The notes: a model not told the origin generated them from the letters alone. Positions 45,662 to 57,093 are shown, counted from the stretch's first letter. The stretch: 64,000 bases of DNA from Thalassospira sp. MCCC 1A03138 (GCF_002115785.1 NZ_JFJY01000005.1:186001-250000); one strand, 5' to 3'. Numbers and translations: made by a program.

Positions 45662-45964
45662 TTAGTGATGGGTCTCGATAATGGTGCCAGATTTAACAAC
45701 TTCGGTGATCGTTACACCAAGGTTTTCATCCACGACAACGAGTTCCCCACGTGCCACCAACCGGTTATTGACGTAAATATCAACCGGCTCCCCCACTTTG
45801 CGATCCAGTTCAAGAACCGCACCGCGGGTCAGGCGCATCAATTGTGCAACCTGAATCTGGCTTTTGCCGATCACGGTCGATACGCGTACCGGCACATCAT
45901 ACGCCGCCCCGATTTCAGATGCAGCGTGACGTTTGGCAAAAGGATCGTCGTCGTTTTTAGCCAT
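45662..45964 (-). CDS. fliN: Flagellar motor switch protein FliN
   Basis: 100 aa. SpoA-fold C-ring subunit that helps set rotation direction and export. The sequence MRLTRGAVLELDRKVGEPVD and VNNRLVARGELVVVDENLGV (two segments, about 43-85) is the family core. The N-terminal 20 residues are short and polar. It stands alone, between gcd and a PLP enzyme, with its own terminator and no other flagellar gene nearby. Confidence 0.88.
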   Translation of the reverse strand: MAKNDDDPFAKRHAASEIGAAYDVPVRVSTVIGKSQIQVAQLMRLTRGAVLELDRKVGEPVDIYVNNRLVARGELVVVDENLGVTITEVVKSGTIIETHH

Positions 45965-46074
45965 GGTAACCAGATCACCCGGATAAAATGGAAGAATCGC
46001 GAAACTCTATTCTAGAGGTTAGCTTTGAAAAAAGTGTTAGCAAGCTTATTCGCAAAATTTACGGTAGTTTTCTG

Positions 46075-46080
46075 TATAAT
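46075..46080 (+). promoter_or_regulatory. -10 box upstream of the cysteine synthase-like gene
   Basis: A perfect TATAAT preceded directly by TG, 69 bases before the ATG at 46149. The -35 region is not clear. Confidence 0.4.
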
Positions 46081-46148
46081 AATCGCCTACATGAAGAAAC
46101 CTTCAACGATCCGCGTCACCAGCGCCAAACAGAAATACAGGACTTTTC

Positions 46149-47252
46149 ATGAGCTACGATCGCCAATGGGTGGCTGATGCCATCAACATCATCGAAGCCG
46201 ACTTCAACCGGTCTGCAGACACCCATCTGATCCGTCTTGATCTGCCGTCACTTGATGGCATCGGGCTTTACCTCAAGGATGAATCGACCCATCCGTCCGG
46301 CAGCCTGAAGCATCGCCTGGCGCGTTCATTGTTCCTGTATGGCCTTTGCAATGGCTGGATATCCAAAGACACCCCGATCATCGAGGCATCAAGCGGCTCC
46401 ACTGCCGTGTCCGAAGCCTATTTTGCACGCCTTCTGGGGCTTCGCTTTATTGCGGTGATGCCCAAATCCACATCACAACAGAAAATCGATCAGATCGCCT
46501 TTTATGGCGGCGAAAGCCATCTGGTCGATCACAGCGGCCAGATTTATGCCGAATCACAGCGCCTCGCGCGCGAGCTGGGCGGCCATTACATGGATCAGTT
46601 CACCTATGCCGAACGCGCAACCGATTGGCGAGGCAACAACAATATCGCCGAAAGCATCTTTGACCAGCTCAAACGCGAACCCCACCCTGTTCCGCGCTGG
46701 ATCGTGGTCGGTGCCGGTACGGGCGGGACATCTTCGACCATCGGCCGCTATATCCGTTACGGACAAATCCTTGGCATGGGATGCGAACTTTGCGTCGCCG
46801 ATCCGGAAAACTCGGTTTTCTATGACGCTTATGAAACCGGCAAATGCGACATCACCGGGCAAAAGGCATCACGCGTCGAAGGCATAGGTCGCCCGCGCGT
46901 TGAACCAAGTTTTAACCCCAACGTCGTCGATCACATGATCCGCGTACCGGATGCCGGAAGCTTCGCCGCCCTGCAATATCTGGAAAAACATATGGGCCGT
47001 CGCTGCGGCGGGTCGACCGGCACCAACCTGATCGCCACCCTGTCACTGATCAGTCAGATGAAAAAGGCCGGTGAAACCGGATCAGTCGTGACCCTGCTGT
47101 GTGATGGCGGTGACCGCTATCGCGACACCTATTATAACCCGGACTGGATCGCCAGACAGGGTATCGACCTTGCACCTTGGTATGCGGCCCTCGAAGCCTT
47201 TGATAAAACCGGTATGTTTGAAATGCCGATGGATTGCTGCACGGCTCACTGA
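46149..47252 (+). CDS. Cysteine synthase-fold PLP enzyme (possible L-cysteine desulfhydrase)
   Basis: 367 aa. Fold-type II PLP enzyme. The PLP lysine is Lys54 in GSLKHRLA; the asparagine loop is replaced by [15 protein letters not shown], and the phosphate loop is [14 protein letters not shown]. The sequence is longer than CysK (about 310 aa) and has a C-terminal extension, as in Cds1-type cysteine desulfhydrases and related cystathionine beta-synthase-like proteins. Substrate cannot be fixed from sequence; cysteine breakdown to H2S is the best guess. Confidence 0.75.
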   Translation: MSYDRQWVADAINIIEADFNRSADTHLIRLDLPSLDGIGLYLKDESTHPSGSLKHRLARSLFLYGLCNGWISKDTPIIEASSGSTAVSEAYFARLLGLRFIAVMPKSTSQQKIDQIAFYGGESHLVDHSGQIYAESQRLARELGGHYMDQFTYAERATDWRGNNNIAESIFDQLKREPHPVPRWIVVGAGTGGTSSTIGRYIRYGQILGMGCELCVADPENSVFYDAYETGKCDITGQKASRVEGIGRPRVEPSFNPNVVDHMIRVPDAGSFAALQYLEKHMGRRCGGSTGTNLIATLSLISQMKKAGETGSVVTLLCDGGDRYRDTYYNPDWIARQGIDLAPWYAALEAFDKTGMFEMPMDCCTAH

Positions 47253-47274
47253 CCATCGCCATGTGGCTGGAAAC

Positions 47275-47303
47275 AAAAAAGACGGGCGGATTTCTCCGCC
47301 CGT
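47275..47303 (-). terminator. Terminator after hsp20
   Basis: ACGGGCGGA (47282-47290) pairs with TCCGCCCGT (47295-47303). On the minus strand it is followed by a run of T (TCTTTTTTG). Only the minus strand has the T run. Confidence 0.85.
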
Positions 47304-47333
47304 TCAGGTGCTTCATCAAGGTTGAGGCAAAAC

Positions 47334-47837
47334 TTAGCCCGAAATCGCGATCTTGCGCGGCTCCGGCTTCACTTCCGCTACTTTAGGGAGAGTGAGCGTC
47401 AGGACACCGTTCTTGAACGATGCCGCAATCTTGTCTGCATCGACGGTATCGGGCAGACGGAATGAACGTTTGAAGCTGCCATAGGTACGTTCGATAACGC
47501 GGACACCATCATTGCTTTCACGGGTTGATTTCTTTTCACCCGTAATCGTCAGGACACCTTCAAGCACCGAGACATCAACATCGCCCTGTTCAACACCCGG
47601 AAGTTCGGCGGAAAGTTCGATATTGTCATCGGTCTCATGAACATCGATACGTGGGGTCAAAAGCTTTTGCGGCGCTTCATTGCCACTTGTATCGGCAGAA
47701 TTCACAAGCCCGTCACGTCCAAAGATCGAGCCGATCATACGATCAAAATCACGTCCAAAAACGCCAAACGGATCACCATATGCCGGACGCGAAGCCAAAC
47801 GACGAGCAGTACCATTTACAGTCTGAAGACCAGTCAT
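47334..47837 (-). CDS. Small heat shock protein, Hsp20 family
   Basis: 167 aa from the ATG at 47837, which has AGGAGG five bases upstream; a longer frame to 47918 is leader sequence. ATP-independent holdase forming oligomers. The alpha-crystallin domain covers about 60-155 (IDVHETDDNIELSAELPGV, VSVLEGVLTITGEKK, LPDTVDADKIAASFKNGVLTL read in pieces) and the C terminus has the I-A-I oligomerisation motif. A heat-shock-type promoter lies upstream. Confidence 0.92.
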   Translation of the reverse strand: MTGLQTVNGTARRLASRPAYGDPFGVFGRDFDRMIGSIFGRDGLVNSADTSGNEAPQKLLTPRIDVHETDDNIELSAELPGVEQGDVDVSVLEGVLTITGEKKSTRESNDGVRVIERTYGSFKRSFRLPDTVDADKIAASFKNGVLTLTLPKVAEVKPEPRKIAISG

Positions 47838-47933
47838 AATTACCCTCCTAAACAGACAGGTAGTTCTTGCGTCGCAGGTCCAGTCATGCTGCAACCCTGA
47901 CGCGCACAAGGCCACCAAGGCCCTTCAATTCAA

Positions 47934-47962
47934 CAAATAGATCAGGGCGTTTTTTCCGCAAG
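47934..47962 (-). promoter_or_regulatory. RpoH-type heat shock promoter of hsp20
   Basis: On the minus strand CTTG (47962-47959), 18 bases, then CTATTT (47940-47935), close to the alphaproteobacterial RpoH pattern CTTG-N17/18-CYTATNT. The predicted leader is about 88 bases and contains AAGGGCC/GGCCTT, which can pair, and ACCT able to pair with GGGT in the Shine-Dalgarno. The rest of 47838-48146 shows no gene. Confidence 0.55.
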
Positions 47963-48146
47963 TAGGCGCGCGCATTTTTTTGAAAAAATTTTTGCACCTT
48001 ACTTCACTATCCTCCCTGCCCTTATCTGTCCGATCATTCCACAAGACGGAAAACCCTTGGGTCCCTATGGCGCGAACAGCAATTTCCAACTAGCTTCATG
48101 TCATTGTCGGCAGGAACCCATCCCCCCACTGATACAGGACACCTCA

Positions 48147-49241
48147 ATGAGTCACCTTTTTACGCAGCTCTGCCTTGGCAAGCTTGAACTGGAAAACCGC
48201 ATTGTCATCGCACCGATGTGCCAGTATTCCGCCGAGAACGGAAAGTTTACCGCATGGCATGACATGCATCTGGGCAATTTGGCCCAATCAGGCGCCGGTC
48301 TTCTGATTATAGAAGCCACCGCAATCGAACCGGAAGGTCGCATTACCTATGGTGATGTTGGATTGTGGGATGATGAAACCGAAGCAGCTTTTGGCAAGAC
48401 CCTCGCCGCTGTGCGCAGCCATTCCGACATGCCAATTGCCATCCAGCTTGCCCATGCCGGGCGTAAGGCATCCTGCGAAAAGCCTTGGGATGGCGGTGGC
48501 GCGATTGCACCGGATCATAAAAATGGCTGGCAGGCTGTTGCCCCGTCCGCTGTTCCGTTCCGTGCAGGCGACCCGGAACCCGAGGCACTCAACACCTCGC
48601 GCATCAGCGAAATCATTCAGGGCTTTGCCGATGCGGCCAAGCGCGCGGATCGACTTGGTCTTGATGCCATCGAAATTCACGGGGCACACGGGTACCTGCT
48701 CCATCAATTCCTCTCACCACGTTCCAACAAACGCGATGACGACTATGGCGGATCGCTCGAAAATCGTATGCGGATCGTGATCGAGGTTTATGATGCAGTT
48801 CGCGCAGCTTTCGATCCAGCCAAACCGGTCGGCATTCGGATTTCGGCTTCTGACTGGGTCGAAGGCGGCTGGGATATTGATCAAAGCGTTGAACTGGCCC
48901 GTGTCCTGAAGGAACGCGGTTGCGATTTTATCCATGTGTCATCTGGCGGTCTTCACATCGATCAGAAAATCCCCGTTGGCCCGAACTATCAGGTTCCCTT
49001 TGCAGATCGCATCAAATCGGAGACCGGCATCACCACCATCGCGGTTGGCCTGATTACCGAAGCAGAACAGGCAGAGGCCATTGTCTTCACCGGTCAGGCC
49101 GATGCAATTGCGCTGGCGCGTGGCATTCTTTATGACCCGCGCTGGCCGTGGCATGCGGCAGCAAGCCTTGGTGCCGAAGTCAAGGCGGCCAATCAGTATC
49201 TGCGCTGTCAGCCACGCACACTTAAAAAGCTGTTCGGTTAA
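48147..49241 (+). CDS. NADH:flavin oxidoreductase, Old Yellow Enzyme family (YqjM-like)
   Basis: 364 aa from the ATG at 48147; the frame extends to 48057 without family similarity. FMN (beta/alpha)8 barrel reducing activated alkenes. PMCQYSAENG (about 23-32) holds the regulatory cysteine of the YqjM/XenA class, EIHGAHGYLLHQFLSP contains the substrate-binding histidines, and YGGSLENR is the family signature. FMN-phosphate segment LARGILYDPRWP closes the barrel. Physiological substrate unknown. Confidence 0.92.
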   Translation: MSHLFTQLCLGKLELENRIVIAPMCQYSAENGKFTAWHDMHLGNLAQSGAGLLIIEATAIEPEGRITYGDVGLWDDETEAAFGKTLAAVRSHSDMPIAIQLAHAGRKASCEKPWDGGGAIAPDHKNGWQAVAPSAVPFRAGDPEPEALNTSRISEIIQGFADAAKRADRLGLDAIEIHGAHGYLLHQFLSPRSNKRDDDYGGSLENRMRIVIEVYDAVRAAFDPAKPVGIRISASDWVEGGWDIDQSVELARVLKERGCDFIHVSSGGLHIDQKIPVGPNYQVPFADRIKSETGITTIAVGLITEAEQAEAIVFTGQADAIALARGILYDPRWPWHAAASLGAEVKAANQYLRCQPRTLKKLFG

Positions 49242-49246
49242 TCTGG

Positions 49247-49282
49247 AAAATCCCCGCAACCTATATGATTGCGGGGATTTTT
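49247..49282 (+). terminator. Terminator after the Old Yellow Enzyme gene
   Basis: A 13-bp stem (AAAATCCCCGCAA, 49247-49259, with 49269-49281), loop of nine bases, ending in TTTTT. Confidence 0.88.
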
Positions 49283-49301
49283 GTCGTAATCGATACAAAA
49301 A

Positions 49302-49332
49302 CGAAAAGGGCCTCGCAAATGCGAGACCCTTT
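49302..49332 (-). terminator. Terminator after groEL
   Basis: AAAGGG plus CTCGCA (49305-49317) pairs with TGCGAG plus CCCTTT (49320-49332) with one bulge on each side. The minus strand continues with TTTTCGTTTTTG. Confidence 0.8.
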
Positions 49333-49363
49333 CCGTAGCAAGAATGTCGGTTGGTGGTAAGGC

Positions 49364-51034
<1,671 letters not shown>

Positions 51035-51078
51035 CTATGAGACGGATGAACGTGGATTTGAGTCACCAGAAGGCTGAC

Positions 51079-51366
51079 TTATTCCATGATGCCCATAATG
51101 TCGGACTCTTTCATGATCAGCAGCTCTTCGCCATCGACCTTGACTTCGGTGCCCGACCATTTGCCGAACAGAACCTTGTCACCAGCCTTGACGTCGAGCG
51201 CGACAAGCGAGCCGTCTTCTTTGCGAACACCGGAACCGACAGCGATGATCTCGCCTTCCTGCGGTTTTTCTTTCGCGGTATCCGGGATAATGATGCCACC
51301 GGCAGTCTTGGTGTCGGATTCGACACGACGCACCAGCACACGATCATGTAACGGACGGAACTTCAT
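51079..51366 (-). CDS. groES: Co-chaperonin GroES
   Basis: 95 aa from the ATG at 51366; the frame is open to 51441, which reaches into the operator. Seven-membered lid of Gro[15 protein letters not shown] at the N terminus, the mobile loop [14 protein letters not shown] and the closing [12 protein letters not shown] identify it. First gene of the groESL operon. Confidence 0.98.
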   Translation of the reverse strand: MKFRPLHDRVLVRRVESDTKTAGGIIIPDTAKEKPQEGEIIAVGSGVRKEDGSLVALDVKAGDKVLFGKWSGTEVKVDGEELLIMKESDIMGIME

Positions 51367-51430
51367 GTTAGACAACTCCGTGTTTAAGTATGGCTCGATT
51401 AAGTACAAAACTAACCGGGATGAGCCCGTA

Positions 51431-51457
51431 TTAGCACTCACCCCCGGCGAGTGCTAA
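51431..51457. promoter_or_regulatory. CIRCE element (HrcA operator) of groESL
   Basis: Perfect TTAGCACTC-N9-GAGTGCTAA, the classical inverted repeat bound by HrcA, 65 bases before groES. Confidence 0.95.
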
Positions 51458-51460
51458 CAG

Positions 51461-51489
51461 CATGTATTGAAACCATCGGAATTTGTCAA
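51461..51489 (-). promoter_or_regulatory. Promoter of groESL
   Basis: On the minus strand TTGACA (51489-51484), 17-base spacer, TACATG (51466-51461). CIRCE lies across the start site, as expected for HrcA repression. The plus strand from 51490 to 51807 leads to rfbC; I see no further gene in it. Confidence 0.65.
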
Positions 51490-51807
51490 CAGAAGAGAGC
51501 AAAAGGACGCAAAAATGTCATGATTTTGGGGATTTTCTCGCACTTGCGAGAATCAAGCCGGAGCGCTTCGCCCACGCGCCGCGCCACGATCATTTTCTGA
51601 CGTCTTGCCTATCACGCGACACCTCACATGACAAAGGGCAATATTGTGACACGATTTCCGAAACCCTTCATTCGCCAAGATAAACTCATTGGCGGACTTT
51701 GATGTAACCAAATCCCCAACGCATCTCTATCAGTTATGCTAAGTAGAATATTCGTCTTGCAGGTCATTAGCCCGATTGGACCACTTGGGTCTCAAAATGG
51801 TGATTTT

Positions 51808-52371
51808 ATGAAGATCGAATCCTTGGAAATCCCCGAAGTCAAACTACTCTTCCCGAGAAAATTCGAAGACGAGCGGGGATTCTTCTCCGAAACCTATAAT
51901 CACGAGGAGTTTTCACAGGCTGGAATCACGCAGGATTTCGTTCAGGATAACCATTCCTTTTCCAAAAGCCCCGGTGTTTTGCGCGGCCTGCATTTCCAGC
52001 GCGAACCGTATGCCCAAGACAAACTCGTTCGGGTTCTGCGCGGTCGCATCCTCGACGTTGCCGTCGACATTCGTCCCAATTCGCCAACACTTGGGAAATC
52101 GGTTATTGCCGAAATCAACGCCGATGACTGGAACCAGATTTTTGTTCCGAGCGGGTTTGCTCATGGTTTTCTGACGCTCGCCCCTGACACAGAAGTCGTC
52201 TACAAGGTCAGCAGGCCTTACACCCCTTCGGCCGAGCATGCCATTCTATGGAACGATCCCGATCTTGCCATTGACTGGCCGATGGATGAAAGCCAGTTGA
52301 TACTGTCAGCTAAAGATACCAATGCTATGTCGTTCAAAAAGTATCTCGAAACAGTTAGAGACGAAAACTGA
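51808..52371 (+). CDS. rfbC: dTDP-4-dehydrorhamnose 3,5-epimerase
   Basis: 187 aa from the ATG at 51808; a longer frame begins at 51736. Third step of dTDP-L-rhamnose synthesis. Cupin fold with the active-site histidine in RGLHFQ, the catalytic region FVQDNHSFS and YKVSRPYTP. It faces rfbA with only eight bases between the two stop codons, so it is on the opposite strand from the other three pathway genes and must have its own promoter. Confidence 0.95.
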   Translation: MKIESLEIPEVKLLFPRKFEDERGFFSETYNHEEFSQAGITQDFVQDNHSFSKSPGVLRGLHFQREPYAQDKLVRVLRGRILDVAVDIRPNSPTLGKSVIAEINADDWNQIFVPSGFAHGFLTLAPDTEVVYKVSRPYTPSAEHAILWNDPDLAIDWPMDESQLILSAKDTNAMSFKKYLETVRDEN

Positions 52372-52379
52372 ACTGTCGT

Positions 52380-53261
52380 CTAAATCCGATGCAAGCTGCG
52401 CAAAACGGATATTAGATAGTCACGATACGAGCTGGCACCAAAGGCATCAATCAGCTTTTCAAATTGCCCCTCATCAATCAGACCTGTACGTAATGCTATT
52501 TCTTCGGGGCAAGCAATTTTAAGGCTTTGCCGCTTTTCTACTGTTTCAACAAAGTTTGCGGCATCAAGCATCGCACCATGGGTTCCAGTATCAAGCCAGG
52601 CATATCCGCGCCCCATCTTTTCCACATTCAACTGCCCGCGTTCCAGATACGCATTGTTGACATCGGTAATTTCAAGCTCGCGACGCGCCGATGGTTTTAT
52701 GGATCTTGCGATTTCAACGATCTGCGCGTCATAGAAATACATCCCGGTCACGGCATAATTCGATTTCGGCTCTTTCGGCTTTTCCTCAATTCCTTTTGCC
52801 ATTCCCTTGTTATCGAATTCGACGACACCGTAACGTTCAGGGTCCTGCACATAATAGGCAAAAATCGTTGCGCCGGTGGTCTGCTTCATCGCGTTGACCA
52901 GAAGTTCGGTCAGACCATGGCCGAAAAATATGTTATCCCCCAGAATCAGACAGCACGGGTCATTGCCGATAAAGGCAGCCCCGACCCGAAACGCGTCGGC
53001 AAGGCCGCGGGGCTCTTCCTGCACTGCATATTCGATCTGAAGCCCCCACCTCTGACCATCCCCCAACAGCTCACGAAATAACGGTAAATCGCGCGGCGTA
53101 CTGATCAAAAGGATTTCCCTGATCCCGGTCAACATCAATGTCGTCAGCGGGTAATAGACCATTGGCTTGTCGTAAACCGGCAACAGTTGCTTTGACACAA
53201 CCATTGTCGACGGATGCAAACGCGATCCGGTTCCACCCGCCAGAATGATGCCTTTACGCAT
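52380..53261 (-). CDS. rfbA: Glucose-1-phosphate thymidylyltransferase
   Basis: 293 aa. First step of dTDP-rhamnose synthesis: glucose-1-phosphate plus dTTP. Nucleotide loop LAGGTGSRLHPST (about 8-20), VSKQLLPVYDKPMVYYPL, and the metal Asp in ILGDNIFFGHG. Last gene of the glmU-glmS-rfbB-rfbD-rfbA run; three bases separate it from rfbD. Confidence 0.97.
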   Translation of the reverse strand: MRKGIILAGGTGSRLHPSTMVVSKQLLPVYDKPMVYYPLTTLMLTGIREILLISTPRDLPLFRELLGDGQRWGLQIEYAVQEEPRGLADAFRVGAAFIGNDPCCLILGDNIFFGHGLTELLVNAMKQTTGATIFAYYVQDPERYGVVEFDNKGMAKGIEEKPKEPKSNYAVTGMYFYDAQIVEIARSIKPSARRELEITDVNNAYLERGQLNVEKMGRGYAWLDTGTHGAMLDAANFVETVEKRQSLKIACPEEIALRTGLIDEGQFEKLIDAFGASSYRDYLISVLRSLHRI

Positions 53262-53264
53262 TTT

Positions 53265-54167
53265 CTATCTGCCCGCTTCAAGGTTGTTCAAGCATGTCGG
53301 AAGGCTTTCCGAAATATCGGGCGGCCCATAACCAAAAGTATCGGCAAATTTCTGTGTCGACATTATGGAATAGGCCGGACGCTTGGCAATCGTTGGAAAG
53401 GCATCCGAAGTGACCGGATCGATCCTGCAATTTTTTCCGATCCAGTTTGCCCCAAACTGCGCAATCGCGACATCCTGAATACGTTTGGCGAAATCAAACC
53501 ATGTCATCGGATTATCGGAAACAAGATGATAGGTCCCAAATCCGTAAAAATTCGGATCAAGTATCACCGGTAATAATCGCAAGGTCGCATTCGCCAGATC
53601 AATTGCCGATGTCGGACATCCATGCTGATCATTCACAATCGTCAGAACATCACGTTGCGTCATCAATCCCAGCATCGTCTTGACGAAATTCTTGCCAAAC
53701 GGGCTGTAAACCCAGGCAGTACGGAAAATAAGGTGGCGCTTAGCCGAAGCCCTCGCCGCGCTTTCGCCTGCCAGTTTGCTGGCACCGTAAACGCCAAGTG
53801 GCGCGACCGGATCATCTTCGCAGTATGGTCGCTGTGACGCGCCATCAAAAACATAATCGGTTGAAAAATGGATCAGCGGAATATCAAGATCGTCGGCAGC
53901 CCGGGCCATCATATCAACGGCATCGCAATTGACCCGATAGGCGCTGTCACGATCATTTTCAGCAAGATCAACGGCCGTATAAGCAGCCGCATTGATGATC
54001 ACCTGCGGATCATTGTCGCGAATCACGGCGGCAATAGACGACAGATCGGATAAATCGCACTTGTTCCGACCCAAGAGTGTCAAACGGACTTTCGGGAAAG
54101 CCGCGCCACATACCGCCAGACTTCTTCCCAATTGGCCGTTCTCGCCAAAGACAAGTGCGTTAATCAT
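53265..54167 (-). CDS. rfbD: dTDP-4-dehydrorhamnose reductase
   Basis: 300 aa from the ATG at 54167 (a GTG one codon earlier overlaps the rfbB stop). NADPH-dependent final step giving dTDP-L-rhamnose. Extended SDR: GENGQLGRSL cofactor loop, STDYVFDG and the Tyr-Lys pair in YGASKLAGE. Directly after rfbB, before rfbA. Confidence 0.95.
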   Translation of the reverse strand: MINALVFGENGQLGRSLAVCGAAFPKVRLTLLGRNKCDLSDLSSIAAVIRDNDPQVIINAAAYTAVDLAENDRDSAYRVNCDAVDMMARAADDLDIPLIHFSTDYVFDGASQRPYCEDDPVAPLGVYGASKLAGESAARASAKRHLIFRTAWVYSPFGKNFVKTMLGLMTQRDVLTIVNDQHGCPTSAIDLANATLRLLPVILDPNFYGFGTYHLVSDNPMTWFDFAKRIQDVAIAQFGANWIGKNCRIDPVTSDAFPTIAKRPAYSIMSTQKFADTFGYGPPDISESLPTCLNNLEAGR

Positions 54168-54169
54168 CA

Positions 54170-55225
54170 CTATTTTACCGTTCCGAGACGCTCACCCGCA
54201 TATTTATCTTTCAGGATCGGCTCCCACCACACCCGATTTGCCAGATACCATTTCACTGCCTGCTCCAGACCACTTTCAAAGCTGTGTTTTGGTTCCCAGC
54301 CAAGCTCGTCGCGTATCTTCGATGGATCAATCGCATACCGCCAGTCATGCCCCGGGCGGTCGGTCACGAACCGAACCTGCGCCTCAAAGTCACCTGTCAC
54401 AGCATCGGGCTGAAACCGCGACACAACATCAAAGATGCTGCGCACGACATCAATATTTGCAACTTCGTTGCAACCACCGACATTGTATTTCTCGCCAATT
54501 CGTCCCTCGGTCAAAATGGTAAAAAGCGCGTCTGCATGGTCTTCAACATGAAGCCAGTCCCGCGTGTTTTTGCCATCGCCATAAACCGGCAACGCCCTGC
54601 CATGCAAGACATTCAGGATCATCAGGGGGATCAGCTTCTCGGGGAATTGATAGGGCCCGTAATTGTTCGAACAATTGCTGATAATCACCGGCAACCCATA
54701 CGTATGATGCCAGGCGCGCACCAGGTGATCCGATCCCGCCTTGCTTGCAGAATATGGCGAATTGGGCGCATAGGGGGTTTCTTCTGTAAAAAGCCCCTCG
54801 TCCCCAAGCGAACCATACACCTCGTCAGTCGAAATATGATGAAACCGGAAAGTCGACCGTCGTTCAGCAGATAAGCCGTTGAAATAATCCCGTGCTGCTT
54901 CCAGCAGGGTGAATGTACCAACAAGATTCGTCTGAATAAATTCAGACGGCCCGTCAATCGAACGGTCTACATGGCTTTCTGCCGCCAGATGCATCACGGC
55001 GTCGGGCCGAAAATCATCAAATACCCGGTCAAGTTCCGCCCGGTTGCAGATATCCTGTTTTACGAAATGGTAATTGGGCAGCGAGGAAACACTTTGAACA
55101 GTGCGCAAATCGGCCGCATATGTCAGCTTATCAAGGTTGAGAACCTCAATCTTTTTCTGCCCGGCCAAAAGCCGACAGACCGCCGACCCGATAAACCCTG
55201 CACCACCTGTCACAATGACCTTCAT
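54170..55225 (-). CDS. rfbB: dTDP-glucose 4,6-dehydratase
   Basis: 351 aa from the ATG at 55225; an upstream TTG at 55246 is unlikely. Second step of the rhamnose pathway. Rossmann loop [11 protein letters not shown] (about 7-17), [12 protein letters not shown], catalytic [10 protein letters not shown] and the Tyr-Lys pair [10 protein letters not shown]. It starts 44 bases after glmS ends and overlaps the rfbD start region. Confidence 0.96.
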   Translation of the reverse strand: MKVIVTGGAGFIGSAVCRLLAGQKKIEVLNLDKLTYAADLRTVQSVSSLPNYHFVKQDICNRAELDRVFDDFRPDAVMHLAAESHVDRSIDGPSEFIQTNLVGTFTLLEAARDYFNGLSAERRSTFRFHHISTDEVYGSLGDEGLFTEETPYAPNSPYSASKAGSDHLVRAWHHTYGLPVIISNCSNNYGPYQFPEKLIPLMILNVLHGRALPVYGDGKNTRDWLHVEDHADALFTILTEGRIGEKYNVGGCNEVANIDVVRSIFDVVSRFQPDAVTGDFEAQVRFVTDRPGHDWRYAIDPSKIRDELGWEPKHSFESGLEQAVKWYLANRVWWEPILKDKYAGERLGTVK

Positions 55226-55269
55226 AGGCCCCGCCCGTTTATCCAACTTTGTCGCCAGAAATATCGACT

Positions 55270-57093
55270 TTATTCCACCGTAACCGACTTGGCGAGGTTA
55301 CGGGGCTGATCGACATCCGTGCCCTTGTGAACCGCCACATGATAGGCCAGCATCTGAACCGGAATCGTATAAAGGATCGGTGCGACGAAGTCCGCAACCT
55401 TTGGCAGTTCGACCGTGGCGGATGCCATATCGCCAAGCTTCGCAAGCCCCTCTGCATCAGACAGGAAAATTACCCGTCCGCCACGTGCAGCCGCTTCCTG
55501 CATGTTCGATGCGGTTTTTTCAAAAAGTTCGTCGGACGGTGCAATAACGATGATCGGAACCGACTGATCAATCAGGGCAATCGGGCCATGCTTCATCTCG
55601 CCCGCCGCATAGCCTTCGGCGTGGATATAGGAAATTTCCTTGAGCTTCAGCGCCCCTTCCATCGCAATCGGATAGCCAAGGCCGCGGCCGATATAAAGCA
55701 CATCGCGCGCATCAGCGATATTGATCGCAAGTTCACGGATTTCATCGTCATGATGAAGGACTTCGGCCGCATGTTTTGGCACCTCGGTCAGCGCGTTGAC
55801 GATGGCGGCTTCCTCGTCCTTGTCCAGCGTCCCGTTATCTCGTCCAATCGTCACCGCAAGGCAGGCCAGCACCGTCAATTGCGTGGTAAATGCCTTGGTC
55901 GAGGCGACACCGATTTCCGGCCCGGCATAGGTCAGCAAGACCACATCGCTTGCACGTGCAATCGTGCTTTCGGCCACATTGACGATGGAAACGATTTTCT
56001 GACCCTTGGACTTCGCATAACGAAGGGCTGCCAGCGTATCAAGCGTCTCGCCGGATTGCGAAAGAAACAGCGCAACGCCCCCTTTTGGAAGCGGCGGGCA
56101 GCGATAGCGGAATTCGGACGCAATATCGACATCAACGCCAAGTCCGGCATAGCGTTCGATCCAGTGCTTTGCCACCATTCCGGCATAGAAGGACGTGCCG
56201 CACGCTACAATCGTCAACCGGCTGACATCGTTAAACGAAAACGGCATGTCGGGCAGCTTGATCGTGCGCGTTGCCGGATTGATGAAGGCATGCAACGTGT
56301 CGCCAATCACGGCTGGTTGCTCGAAAATTTCCTTTTGCATGAAATGATTATAGTTACCCTTGCCCATCATGGCCCCGGAGACAGCCGAAAGCTTTGTTTC
56401 GCGGGTAACGCCATTATCATGCTCGTCCCGGACCTGAACGCCGTCGCGAGTCAGTTCGACCCAATCGCCTTCCTCAAGGTAAATCAACTTGTTGGTCAGG
56501 TGCGACAGAGCCATCGCGTCCGAACCAAGATACATCTCGCCCTCGCCCAAACCAACAGCAAGTGGTGTACCACGGCGCGCGCCAAAAATCACGTCATGCT
56601 GTCCGGCAATCATGATTACTAGCGCAAAGGCCCCCTCAATCCGATGTAATGTGGCAGCGACTGCTTCTCGCGGGGTTTTGCCCTGATCAAGGAAGTCGGA
56701 AACCAGATGCACGATCACTTCGGTGTCAGTATCGGTGGCAAAAACCCGGCCCTTGCCGGAAAGCTCAGCCTTGATTTCCTGATAATTTTCGATGATGCCG
56801 TTATGCACCACGGCAACCTTGCCGTCGGTGTGCGGATGGGCATTGTTTTCGGTCGGCACACCGTGGGTCGCCCAGCGGGTGTGACCAATGCCGACATCCC
56901 CCGCCAGCGGCATTTCCGCAAGACGGTTGGCAAGATTGATCAGCTTTCCTTCGGCCCGGCGGCGATCAATATGACCATTCACAAGGGTCGCAATCCCGGC
57001 ACTGTCATAGCCCCGATATTCAAGCCGTTTAAGCCCTTCAAGAATACGGTCGCTGACGCTGTCCTTGCCAATAATGCCGATAATGCCGCACAT
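55270..57093 (-). CDS. glmS: Glutamine-fructose-6-phosphate aminotransferase
   Basis: 607 aa. Makes glucosamine-6-phosphate, the entry to peptidoglycan and LPS amino sugars. Cys2 (MCGIIG) is the glutaminase nucleophile after Met removal; two SIS domains follow (about 285-460 and 460-600), with the closing [13 protein letters not shown]. The gene lies between glmU and rfbB. I see no glmS-type riboswitch in the 64-base gap upstream. Confidence 0.97.
   Translation of the reverse strand: MCGIIGIIGKDSVSDRILEGLKRLEYRGYDSAGIATLVNGHIDRRRAEGKLINLANRLAEMPLAGDVGIGHTRWATHGVPTENNAHPHTDGKVAVVHNGIIENYQEIKAELSGKGRVFATDTDTEVIVHLVSDFLDQGKTPREAVAATLHRIEGAFALVIMIAGQHDVIFGARRGTPLAVGLGEGEMYLGSDAMALSHLTNKLIYLEEGDWVELTRDGVQVRDEHDNGVTRETKLSAVSGAMMGKGNYNHFMQKEIFEQPAVIGDTLHAFINPATRTIKLPDMPFSFNDVSRLTIVACGTSFYAGMVAKHWIERYAGLGVDVDIASEFRYRCPPLPKGGVALFLSQSGETLDTLAALRYAKSKGQKIVSIVNVAESTIARASDVVLLTYAGPEIGVASTKAFTTQLTVLACLAVTIGRDNGTLDKDEEAAIVNALTEVPKHAAEVLHHDDEIRELAINIADARDVLYIGRGLGYPIAMEGALKLKEISYIHAEGYAAGEMKHGPIALIDQSVPIIVIAPSDELFEKTASNMQEAAARGGRVIFLSDAEGLAKLGDMASATVELPKVADFVAPILYTIPVQMLAYHVAVHKGTDVDQPRNLAKSVTVE

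Noticed and set aside
51483..51683. A 66-codon frame between groES and rfbC
   Set aside because: Starts inside the groESL promoter and has no family features or credible ribosome binding site.
55249..56622. A 457-codon plus-strand frame opposite glmS
   Set aside because: Antisense shadow of glmS, with His/Arg-rich composition from complementary codons.
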